Origin: Nonomuraea typhae
Lineage (GTDB): Bacteria; Actinomycetota; Actinomycetes; Streptosporangiales; Streptosporangiaceae
Assembly: GCF_009760925.1 (NCBI RefSeq)
Contig: NZ_VRLV01000021.1
Location: forward strand, 124,001 to 188,000
DNA length: 64,000 bases
Direction: 5' to 3'
The notes beneath the pieces were generated by a model. The model searched no databases and was not told the DNA's origin. It worked only from the letters and a program-made list of their open reading frames with translations. Shown one piece after another: positions 22,557 through 30,636 of this stretch (its first letter is position 1; each line of letters starts with the position of its first letter). The position numbers and the translations under genes are program-made.

Positions 22557-24599
22557 ATGCGTGGCTTACGTGCGTCAGCAAGTGTCCTCGCGATAACCCT
22601 CTCCCTCGCCCTGTTACCCACCACGGCGGTGCCCGCCGCCGTCACCGCGGCGCCGCCCGCCGAACCCGAGCCCGCCTCCCTCATGACGATCTCCGTGCCC
22701 GGCCGGGCGGCGTTCGACCGCCTGGTCGCGCAGGGGGCCGACCTCACCGAGCGGGTCCGCCCGCAGCCCGACGGCAGCATCCAGGTCGACGCGGTGCTCA
22801 CCCCGAGCCAGCTCGCCGCGCTCCAGCCGCTCGGCATCGCCAGGGCGGACACGACCGCGCCCGCGCCGCCCCAGCAGAAGGGCAGCGCCCAAGCCGACCA
22901 GATCGTGATCGAGCGGGCGGTCTGGTTCAAGTCCCGCGACGGCTACTTCCTGTCCGTCGAGGCCACCAGCAGCGCGGGCGGCACCGCCGCGCTCACCGCG
23001 GCCTGGCGCGGCTCCCACGGGAGCGGCGGCACGGTCGCCATGGTTCCGTACGTGGACGCGGGCGCCTATCTCGGGCACCAGTTCACCACCCCGGCCCCGG
23101 CCGATCGGCGCCCGCAGTGGGTGACGGTCACCTCCGCGGGCGGCGGCAGCACGCAGGCCCGGGTCAGGGAATGGCCGGACGGCGAGCGGCCCGACCGGAC
23201 GGTGCCCGGCTACCAGAAGGACTTCATCACCCAGTACATGCCGCCCGACCAGATCAACGAACGGGTCCGGGCACTGGCGAAGCGCTACCCGCACCTGGCC
23301 GAGATCATGGCTCTGCCGTACAAGACGAACGGCTACCGCCGCCACGCCCAGGCGCAGTTCGGGACCGTCGTGGTGACCTCGCTGGCCTACGGCTCCGAGG
23401 GCGGCAACGACGTGTCCGTCGAGTTCGTGGACCCCGGCGCGCCCGACCGGGCGCTCCAGGTCGGCGTGCGTGGCAAGAGCGTCACGGTCAGCCTCGCGAC
23501 CGGCTCCGGTGGGCAGCTCACCAGCACCGCCGCCCAGGTCGTGGCCGCGCTCAACGCCGGGGCGGGCACGCTGCTGAAGGCGACGCCGTACCGCGACGAC
23601 CCGGGGACGGGCGTGGTGGCGGCCGCGGCGCGCACCCCGCTCACCGACTTCCTCAAGGCGCCCGCGAGCGTGTCGCGCAAACCCGCGACCGTGCTGGCGT
23701 TGCGCGTCGGGACCAAGCGCAACGGCTCGCGCACCGGCGTGATCGCCTACTCGCAGGAGCACGCGCGCGAGTGGGTGACGCCGCTGGTCACGCTCGAGGC
23801 GGCCGAGCGGCTGCTGCGCAACTACCAGCGCGACCCCGCCACCCGCAGGCTGCTGAACCGCACCGAGATCTTCATCGTGCCCACGGTCAACCCCGACGGC
23901 GCGAACTACAGCTTCTACGACTTCAACCTCCAGCGGAAGAACATGGTCAACCACTGCCCCGCCGCACAGGCCGACCCGGCGCTGCGCAACACGTGGGGCG
24001 TGGACATCAACCGCAACTACGCCTCCGGCTCGCTGTTCGACGGCTACTTCGGCGCCTCGGCCAACTGCCAGAGCAGCGTCTACGCCGGGCCCGCCGAGCA
24101 CTCCGAGGCCGAGAGCGGCAACGTGATCTGGCTGGCCAAGACGTTCCGCAACATCAGGTTCGCGCTCAACGTCCACAGCTACGGCGGGTACTTCATGTGG
24201 CCGCCCGGCGCGTACAAGTTCGACGGCCGGGTCACGCTGCCCCGGCCGAGCCCGGCCGAGGAGGCGTACTTCCTGCGGTCGGCGCGCACGATCGAGCAGG
24301 CCATCGCCGCCGAGCGCGGCACCGTCACCTGGCCGCAGCAGACCGGCCCGGTCACCGACGTGCTGTACTCGGCCGCCGGGAACTCCGCCGACGAGCTCTG
24401 GTACGACTACGGCGTCTTCGGCTGGGACTTCGAGGTCGGCAACGACCTGTGGGACCCCGCCACCAAGACGTGGCAGCCGGTCGGCTTCCAGCCGCCCTTC
24501 GAGGAGGGGCACAAGGAGGCGATGGAGTTCGCCTCCGGGCTGATCAGCCTGATCGGGGTCGCCGCCGACTACCGCTCGGCGGGGACGGCACAGCAGTGA
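22557..24599 (+). CDS. Secreted M14-family zinc carboxypeptidase
   Basis: 680 aa with a Sec signal (1-about 30, ending AVPAAVTAA). A long N-terminal propeptide-like region precedes the peptidase domain, starting near residue 220 with YMPPDQINERVRALAKRYPHL. Zinc ligands His402 and Glu405 (QEHARE) and His540 (NVHSYGG) and the catalytic Glu626 (FEVGND) are all present, so the enzyme should be active. A roughly 90-residue insert between the first strand and the HxxE motif (GSEGGNDVSVEFVDPG ...) is unusual for M14. Translation may be gated by the hairpin over its ribosome site. Confidence 0.9.
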   Translation: MRGLRASASVLAITLSLALLPTTAVPAAVTAAPPAEPEPASLMTISVPGRAAFDRLVAQGADLTERVRPQPDGSIQVDAVLTPSQLAALQPLGIARADTTAPAPPQQKGSAQADQIVIERAVWFKSRDGYFLSVEATSSAGGTAALTAAWRGSHGSGGTVAMVPYVDAGAYLGHQFTTPAPADRRPQWVTVTSAGGGSTQARVREWPDGERPDRTVPGYQKDFITQYMPPDQINERVRALAKRYPHLAEIMALPYKTNGYRRHAQAQFGTVVVTSLAYGSEGGNDVSVEFVDPGAPDRALQVGVRGKSVTVSLATGSGGQLTSTAAQVVAALNAGAGTLLKATPYRDDPGTGVVAAAARTPLTDFLKAPASVSRKPATVLALRVGTKRNGSRTGVIAYSQEHAREWVTPLVTLEAAERLLRNYQRDPATRRLLNRTEIFIVPTVNPDGANYSFYDFNLQRKNMVNHCPAAQADPALRNTWGVDINRNYASGSLFDGYFGASANCQSSVYAGPAEHSEAESGNVIWLAKTFRNIRFALNVHSYGGYFMWPPGAYKFDGRVTLPRPSPAEEAYFLRSARTIEQAIAAERGTVTWPQQTGPVTDVLYSAAGNSADELWYDYGVFGWDFEVGNDLWDPATKTWQPVGFQPPFEEGHKEAMEFASGLISLIGVAADYRSAGTAQQ

Positions 24600-24605
24600 G
24601 CGTAC

Positions 24606-24643
24606 GTCCGCCGGAGTAGCGGCGCGACCGCTCCCCGGCGGAC
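24606..24643 (+). terminator. Strong hairpin after the M14 peptidase gene
   Basis: Arms GTCCGCCGG (24606-24614) and CCGGCGGAC (24635-24643) pair perfectly, and an inner AGCGG/CCGCT stem extends the fold with a small internal loop. It lies 6 nt after the stop; no T-run. Confidence 0.65.
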
Positions 24644-24700
24644 GCGACGGCGGCCGGGACGGAGGACGGTGGTGGCGTTCGCCCTCCGAAGGAGACCACC

Positions 24701-25927
24701 ATGATCACGCAAGCCGTCCTGGCCGCCACGCTCGTCCTCACGCCCGTCCCCGACTGGGTCAGGAGGACCGCAGTCCCGCTGGTCACCATCGACCCGGCCG
24801 CGCCCTTGGACGACCTCGCGCCGATGACCCGCATGGTCGGCGGGGCGAAGGTCGTCGGCCTGGGCGAGTCCACGCACGGGGCGCACGAGGAGGCGCTGCT
24901 CAAGCACCGGGTGCTGCGGCACCTCGTGGAGAAGATGGGCTTCCGCACGATCGCCTGGGAGGAGGACTGGACCACCGGCCAGATCGTCGACCGCTACATC
25001 ACCGAGGGCAAGGGCGACCTCGACGCCGTGGTCCGGCAGCTGACCACCACCTGGCAGGCCGAGGAGGTCCGGGACGTGCTGCGCTGGCTGCGCGGCTACA
25101 ACGCCACCCACAAGGACAAGGTCCGCTTCGTCGGCGTCGAGTTCTACGCCACCCGTCCCGCCGCCTACGACGCCGTCGCCCGCTACGTGGCCAAGGCCGC
25201 CCCCGCCAAGCTCGACGAGGTCAAGGCCCACCTGGACGCCATCCGGCCGCCGTCGGACGAGATCGGCCCCTACTTCCGTGAACTGTTCGAGAGCGGGCGC
25301 GACATGAAGCCCTACATCGCCCACGCCCGCGCCGCCTACAACGCCGTCAAGAGCCTGCCGGAGACCCGCGCCCAGCAACTGGCCCTGCACAACGCCCGCC
25401 AGATCGTCTCGTTCCACGAGTACATTCACCGCAAGGGCGACACCGGCTACCGCGACCAGCAGTCCTCACGCAACCTGCGCTGGTGGCAGCGCCACTCCGG
25501 GGACAAGGTCGCCTACTGGGCCGCCAGCGCCCACACCGCCAACGCCCCCGACCTGCGCGTGTCCCTGCCGCCCATGCCCGAGCTGCGCTTCGCCACCGCC
25601 GGCTCGCACCTGCGCCGCTGGTACGGCCGGCAGTACCTGTCCATGGGGTTCACCTTCGACCACGGCACCCTGAAGGCCGGCAAGGTCCCCAGACCGCCGC
25701 GCGACTGGTACGACCGGCCGCTCGGGGACGCCGGCCTGCGGCAGTACGTCCTCGACCTGCGGGTCGGCACCCCGTCCCAGCTCTACCGGCCGGCCAGGAT
25801 GCGGGGGATCGGCGGGTACGACCCCAAGCGGCCCTTCGACTACTACATGTACGGCGGCACGCTCCCGCAGTGGTTCGACGTGATCGTCCACCGGCAGACG
25901 ATCACCCCGCTGCGGGTCCTCGGCTAA
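24701..25927 (+). CDS. Erythromycin-esterase-family protein
   Basis: 408 aa; GAAGGAG ribosome site before the ATG. GLGESTHGAHEEALLKHRVL near residue 50, WEEDWTTGQIVDRYI, and WAASAHTAN are the conserved His/Glu-bearing blocks of the EreA/EreB family, whose members hydrolyse the macrolide lactone; most environmental homologues have unknown substrates. A short hydrophobic N-terminus (MITQAVLAATLVLTPVP) may be a signal peptide. The stop overlaps the convergent kinase gene by 4 nt. Macrolide hydrolysis should not be assumed. Confidence 0.83.
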   Translation: MITQAVLAATLVLTPVPDWVRRTAVPLVTIDPAAPLDDLAPMTRMVGGAKVVGLGESTHGAHEEALLKHRVLRHLVEKMGFRTIAWEEDWTTGQIVDRYITEGKGDLDAVVRQLTTTWQAEEVRDVLRWLRGYNATHKDKVRFVGVEFYATRPAAYDAVARYVAKAAPAKLDEVKAHLDAIRPPSDEIGPYFRELFESGRDMKPYIAHARAAYNAVKSLPETRAQQLALHNARQIVSFHEYIHRKGDTGYRDQQSSRNLRWWQRHSGDKVAYWAASAHTANAPDLRVSLPPMPELRFATAGSHLRRWYGRQYLSMGFTFDHGTLKAGKVPRPPRDWYDRPLGDAGLRQYVLDLRVGTPSQLYRPARMRGIGGYDPKRPFDYYMYGGTLPQWFDVIVHRQTITPLRVLG

Positions 25928-27480
25928 CGGAACAACTGCCCGGGCGCCTCCCGGCCGGTGACGCCGCCGACGCACCGATACACCCGGTCGCCCTTCTCGA
26001 ACCGCGCGGCGCTCGGCGGCAGCACCGTGGTCATCCAGCGGCTGCGCTCGACCTGCTCCTTGCCCCGACGGGAGGCCAGCATGGTCGCCACGCCGCAGAC
26101 CTTCTTGATCGTCGGGTGGCGTTCGAGGTCCTGCTGGTCGTAGGTCTCGGAGTCGGCCGGGATGCGGCCCACGGCGAACGTCTCCCAGCTGTGCTTCTCC
26201 TCGCACCCGAGCCGCCTGGCCCGGGTGTCCCCGGCCACGATCGCCAGGCCGCCCCAGCACTCCGACTCCTTCACGCACGCCGCGCCCGCGCCTTTCACCT
26301 TGGCGGCCGGGCAGTTCTCGGTGTAGGTGTCCAGGCCGGGGAAGGCGGCGGGACTGGCCTGGCCGGTCTTGGCGGAGGAGGACGGCCCCGGCTGCAGGGT
26401 CGTGGCGCCCGGGCCGCGCAGCGCGTAGACCCCGACGGCCGCCCCGGCCCCGACCGCCACCACCAGCGCGGCCACCAGCCCCACGCCCTTGCGCGCCTGC
26501 TTCCGCCCGGCCCGCCTGGAGGACCGGGTGGAGGCGTCGCCGGGAGGGGACGTGGCCGGTTGGGATGGGACCCCGGGATAGCCGGGAGGGGAGGTGGCCG
26601 GTTGGGACGGGACTCCGGGATAGCCGGGAGGGGCCGGTTGGAAGGCGGGTGAGGGGGCGGCCTGCCGTACCGGAGTGGCGGGGTCGACGTGGACGGCGGC
26701 CAGGGCGTCGCGCAGGGCGGCGGCGCTGGGGGTGCGGTGGGCCGGGTCCGTCGCGAGCGCGTCGCGCAGGACGGCGGTGAGCTGCGGCGGCACGCCCGGC
26801 ACGTCGGGCACGGGCAGGCGGTGCAGGGCGAGGATCGCGGCCAGGTTGGCGATGCCGGACTCGGGGAAGCGCGGCGGCCGGCCCGACAGCAGCGCGTAGA
26901 GGGTGGCGGCCAGCGAGTAGACGTCGCCCGCGGGGCTGGGCCCGGCCAGCTCGAATGCCTCCGGGGGCGCGTAGGCGGGGGTCAGGGACTCGCGGGTGAC
27001 CGAGGCGTCGGGGCCGGATTCCGGCATCGTGGCCAGCCCGAAGTCGGACAGCGCGACGTGCCCGTACCGGTTGATGAGGATGTTGCCGGGCTTGACGTCG
27101 CGGTGCAGCACCCCCTGCGCGTGCGCCGCGGCGAGCGCGTCGGCGATTCGCACGCCGGCATCGCGCACCTCGGCCGGCGAGAGCCGCTTTCCCGCCAGCG
27201 ACCCGCCCGGGCACAGCTCCAGCACCATGTACGGCCGGCCGTCGGGCAGCAGCCCGGCGTCGTAGACCGGCACGACGTGCGGATGCCCGGACAGCGCCCC
27301 GGCGGCGGTGACCTCGCGCAGGAAGCGCCGCCGGTCGCGTTCTGACAGCAGGACCCGGTTGTCGACCTTGAGCGCGACCTCACGGCCGACCGCGGACTGC
27401 AGGGCGAGGTAGACGATCCCGAACCCGCCCTGGCCGATGACGCCACGGATCTCGTACCCGGGCAGCGAAATGTCGGACAC
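25924..27480 (-). CDS. Membrane Ser/Thr protein kinase with extracytoplasmic Cys-rich domain
   Basis: 518 aa from GTG 27480. PknB-type kinase domain (about 8-270): glycine loop GQGGFG, Lys38 in VALKV, HRD Asp128 in HRDVKPGN and DFG Asp146; all catalytic residues kept. Next a Pro-rich juxtamembrane linker with a 14-residue repeat (PPGYPGVPSQPATS), one membrane helix (GLVAALVVAVGAGAAVGVYAL), then an outside domain of about 150 residues with six or so Cys, resembling the septum-formation/sensor domains seen on actinobacterial kinases. It lies 40 nt after the AfsR-like gene on the same strand and may phosphorylate it, as AfsK does AfsR; that is inference. Confidence 0.88.
   Translation of the reverse strand: MSDISLPGYEIRGVIGQGGFGIVYLALQSAVGREVALKVDNRVLLSERDRRRFLREVTAAGALSGHPHVVPVYDAGLLPDGRPYMVLELCPGGSLAGKRLSPAEVRDAGVRIADALAAAHAQGVLHRDVKPGNILINRYGHVALSDFGLATMPESGPDASVTRESLTPAYAPPEAFELAGPSPAGDVYSLAATLYALLSGRPPRFPESGIANLAAILALHRLPVPDVPGVPPQLTAVLRDALATDPAHRTPSAAALRDALAAVHVDPATPVRQAAPSPAFQPAPPGYPGVPSQPATSPPGYPGVPSQPATSPPGDASTRSSRRAGRKQARKGVGLVAALVVAVGAGAAVGVYALRGPGATTLQPGPSSSAKTGQASPAAFPGLDTYTENCPAAKVKGAGAACVKESECWGGLAIVAGDTRARRLGCEEKHSWETFAVGRIPADSETYDQQDLERHPTIKKVCGVATMLASRRGKEQVERSRWMTTVLPPSAARFEKGDRVYRCVGGVTGREAPGQLFR
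26541..26640 (-). repeat. 42-bp in-frame tandem repeat in the kinase linker
   Basis: Two nearly identical 42-bp units (26541-26582, 26583-26624) and a partial third encode PPGYPGVPSQPATS. Length is a multiple of three, so copy changes would keep the frame. Confidence 0.75.
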
Positions 27481-27520
27481 CTGGGGAAGCGTAGCGGTCT
27501 GCCACGACACCCGAGAGGGT

Positions 27521-30500
27521 CTAGTCCAGAGGGCGCTTCTCTCCCTCGGCGTAGGCGGCGGCGAACGCGTCCTCGCCCAGCGCCCGCCGAGCCCGCTGCG
27601 TGGCCCGTTCGATGTCGTCCAGCTCGCCGGGCGAGGCGGGGGTGGCATGGGCGGCCCGGGCCGCCGCGGCGGCGCCGAGCATCCCGGCCGCCTCCTCCGG
27701 CCCGGCCACCGTGGCCAGCGCCTCGAAGGTCGCGGCGAGGGTGCGCGGGTCGCCGATCTTCCTGGCCACCCCCAGCGCCTCCTCGAACAGGGAGCGGGCC
27801 GCCTCCTCCGCGCCCTGCGCCTGCCGTACGTGGCCGAGCTCCATCAGCACGGTCGGCATGAACAGCAGCGGGTCGGCGTCCGGATCGCGGGGCACCCCGG
27901 CCAGCATGGCGTTGAGGTGCTCCTCGGCCAGTTCGAGCCGTCCCGAGCGCCGGGCCGCGATCGTCAGGCCCATGCGGGCGAAGATCGTGCCCTCCTGGTA
28001 GCCCTGGCCCTCGGCCAGCCGGAGCGCGGCCAGGCAGGTGTCGACCGCGCGGTCGTAGTCACGCCGGTAGCCGGCGATCCAGCCGAGCCAGCACAGCCGC
28101 CGGACCTTGTCCGGCCACAGGCCCAGCTCCTCGGCGATGGCGGCGTCCTCGGTGAAGATCCGGGCCGCCTCGTCGTAGTCGCCGGTGATCTCGTTGAGCC
28201 CGCCCAGCCACTCGTTGGCCTGGAGCACACCCCACCGGTCGCCCAGCTCGCGGAACAGCCGGGCGCTCTCGTTGCCGATCTGGTCCAGCCGCTCCAGCTC
28301 GCGCAGGGTGAAGGCGTCCCTGGACTGCCGGCTGAGCGCCACCGCCACGCCCCAGGTGTCGCCGAGTTCGCGGCAGGCGGCCAGCGCCCGGGCCACGACC
28401 GCGGTCGCGGTGGCCATGTCGGTCAGCCCGTACTGCACGAACAGCTCGGCCCTGGCCCGGTCGGCCGGGTCGGCGATCTCCAGCGCGGCCTGCCAGTCCA
28501 CGCTCTCGCCGAGCAGCATCGCGAACCCGGCCCGCCAGGCCCGCGCCCGCTCCAGGTCCGCCGGCGCCGCCGCATCCGGCTTGGCCAGGGCGGCGTCCAG
28601 CGACCGCAGGCCCTCGTGCAGCCGCCCGCGCAGGTACCAGTGCCAGGCCAGCGCGTTCACCAGCCGCAGGGCCAGGCCGGCGGGGGCGAGGTCGAGGGCC
28701 GCGCGCAGGTTGCCCGCGTCGGCGTCCAGCGCGCGCATCCACCGCACCTGCTCGCCGCCGCGCAGGTGCGCCCCGGCGCGTTCGGCCAGGTCGGTGTAGT
28801 AGGCCGCGAACGCCTGCCGGACCCGGTCGCCCTCCTCCGCCTCGTCCAGCCGCCGCCGGCAGTACTCGGCCACCGACTCCAGCAGCCGGTAGCGCATCCC
28901 GGAGGCCCCCTCGGCCACGGTCACCAGCGAGCGGTCGACCAGCCGCGCGAGCAGCTCCATCACGTCGAGCCCGCCGTCGCCGCAGACGGCCTCGGCCGCG
29001 TCCAGCGTGCACCCGTCGGCGTGTACGGCCAGCCGCCGCAACACCACGCGCTCGTCGTCGGTGAGCAGGGTCCAGCTCCAGTCGATCATGCCCATGAGCG
29101 TCTGCTGCCGGTCGGAGACCCCGCGCTGCCAGCCGGACAGCACCCGGAACCGGTCGTCGAGCCGGGCCAGCAGCTCGTGCACGCCGAGCGAGCGCACGCG
29201 GGTGGCGGCCAGCTCGAGCGCCAGCGGCAGCCCGTCGAGCCGGCGGCACAGCTGGGCGACGGGCGCCGCGTTGCCCGCGTCCAGCACGAAGGCGCGGGCC
29301 GAGGCCGTGGCCCGCGCCATGAACAGGCGCACCGCGTCGGAGTTCGCGACCGCGTCGAGATCCTCCACGTCGGGCAGCCCGAGCGGGGGCACGCTCCACA
29401 GCACCTCGCCCGCCACGCTCAGCGGCTCCCGGCTCGTGGCCAGGATCCGCAGCCCCGGCGCCGCCCGCAGCAGCGTGTCGGCCAGCTTGGCCGCCTGGTC
29501 GATCACGTGCTCGCAGTTGTCCAGCACGAGCAGCATGCGCCGGCCCCGCAGCGCGTCGGCCAGCCGGTCCAGCGCGTCGCCCGGGCCCGCGCTGTCGCGG
29601 ATGTCCAGCGCGGTCAGGACGGCGTCGGCCAGCGAGGCCGTGTCCCGGTCGTAGGCGGCCAGCTCCACCAGCCAGGCGCCGTCCGGGTAGGCGCCGGTGA
29701 GCCGGCCGGCGACGGCCAGGGACAGGCGCGTCTTGCCGACGCCGCCGGAGCCGGTCAGCGTGACCAGGCGGCTCGTGCCGAGCAGGTCCCGCACCTCGCC
29801 GACCGCGCCGGCGCGGCCGATGAGGTCGCTGACGGTCGCGGGCAGGTTGGTGGCCGGCCGCCGGCCGGGCCCGCTGAGCTCCGGGTCCTGGCGGAGGATC
29901 CTGGCCTGCAGCTCGGCCAGCTCCGGCGACGGGTCGAGGCCGAGCTCGTCGGCCAGCCGCTCGCGCAGCTCGCCGTAGGCGGCCAGGGCCTCGCTCTGCC
30001 GTCCTGCCCGGTAGAGGGCTTGCATGTGGACCGCGCGCAGGCGTTCGCGCAGCGGGTGCTCGGTCACGAGTTCGGCCACGTCGACGGGCTCGCCGGCGGC
30101 CAGCCGTACCTCGGCGAGCTCTTCGACCGCGGTCAGCCGCTGCTCCTCGAGCTTGGTGATCGGGGCGCGCGTGAACTCCATGTCGGAGAAGTCCGCGTAC
30201 GGCGAGCCGCGCCACAACTCCAGGGCCTCGGCCAGGCGTCCCTCGCCCGTCAGGCGGGCGAAGCGCAGCGCGTCCACCGCGTCCGGCGCGACCTGCAACT
30301 GGTAGCCGGGGGCGCGGGAGACGACGAGGTTCTTGCCGCCGGGTTCGGCGTCCTCCAGGGCCTTGCGCAGCTGCGAGACGCGCACCTGCAGCGCGGCGGC
30401 CGGGTTGGCCGGCGCGTCGTCGCCCCACAGGTCGTCGACCAGGCGGTCGGTGGAGACCACGCGGCCGTCGTGGGCCAGCAGGTCGGCCAGCAGCGTGCGG

Positions 30501-30577
30501 ACCTTGAGACCGGGGATCGTCACGACCTCTCCGGCCTCGGTCCATACGGTCAGCGGCCCGAGCACTCCAAAACGCAT
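27521..30577 (-). CDS. AfsR/SARP-type regulator with BTAD, NB-ARC ATPase and TPR domains
   Basis: About 1018 aa. N-terminal winged helix (about 1-95, FGVLGPLTVW, KVRTLLADLLAHDGRVVSTDRLVDDLW), bacterial transcriptional activation domain (about 100-245), STAND ATPase with P-loop GSGGVGKTRL near residue 280 and LLVLDNCEHV as Walker B, then TPR-like helices to the end. This is the AfsR-like class that activates secondary metabolism or nearby operons. ATG 30577 is preceded by AAGG; a second ATG three codons upstream is possible. It is divergent from the exporter at 30637 and is its likely regulator. Confidence 0.9.
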   Translation of the reverse strand: MRFGVLGPLTVWTEAGEVVTIPGLKVRTLLADLLAHDGRVVSTDRLVDDLWGDDAPANPAAALQVRVSQLRKALEDAEPGGKNLVVSRAPGYQLQVAPDAVDALRFARLTGEGRLAEALELWRGSPYADFSDMEFTRAPITKLEEQRLTAVEELAEVRLAAGEPVDVAELVTEHPLRERLRAVHMQALYRAGRQSEALAAYGELRERLADELGLDPSPELAELQARILRQDPELSGPGRRPATNLPATVSDLIGRAGAVGEVRDLLGTSRLVTLTGSGGVGKTRLSLAVAGRLTGAYPDGAWLVELAAYDRDTASLADAVLTALDIRDSAGPGDALDRLADALRGRRMLLVLDNCEHVIDQAAKLADTLLRAAPGLRILATSREPLSVAGEVLWSVPPLGLPDVEDLDAVANSDAVRLFMARATASARAFVLDAGNAAPVAQLCRRLDGLPLALELAATRVRSLGVHELLARLDDRFRVLSGWQRGVSDRQQTLMGMIDWSWTLLTDDERVVLRRLAVHADGCTLDAAEAVCGDGGLDVMELLARLVDRSLVTVAEGASGMRYRLLESVAEYCRRRLDEAEEGDRVRQAFAAYYTDLAERAGAHLRGGEQVRWMRALDADAGNLRAALDLAPAGLALRLVNALAWHWYLRGRLHEGLRSLDAALAKPDAAAPADLERARAWRAGFAMLLGESVDWQAALEIADPADRARAELFVQYGLTDMATATAVVARALAACRELGDTWGVAVALSRQSRDAFTLRELERLDQIGNESARLFRELGDRWGVLQANEWLGGLNEITGDYDEAARIFTEDAAIAEELGLWPDKVRRLCWLGWIAGYRRDYDRAVDTCLAALRLAEGQGYQEGTIFARMGLTIAARRSGRLELAEEHLNAMLAGVPRDPDADPLLFMPTVLMELGHVRQAQGAEEAARSLFEEALGVARKIGDPRTLAATFEALATVAGPEEAAGMLGAAAAARAAHATPASPGELDDIERATQRARRALGEDAFAAAYAEGEKRPLD

Positions 30578-30636
30578 ACGAAGCACCTTAAGGCGCTGGA
30601 AAGGAGACCAGAAGCGGAGCCCGGCACGGTGGAGCC
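30578..30636. promoter_or_regulatory. Divergent promoter region between AfsR-like regulator and exporter
   Basis: 59 nt between two start codons, AT-richer at CACCTTAAGG; it must hold both promoters. GGTGGAG precedes the exporter ATG. SARP proteins bind short direct repeats, but I see no clear pair here. Confidence 0.4.

Noticed and set aside
24701-25927. Macrolide resistance gene
   Set aside because: Only family-level similarity to erythromycin esterases is visible; most environmental members have other, unknown substrates.
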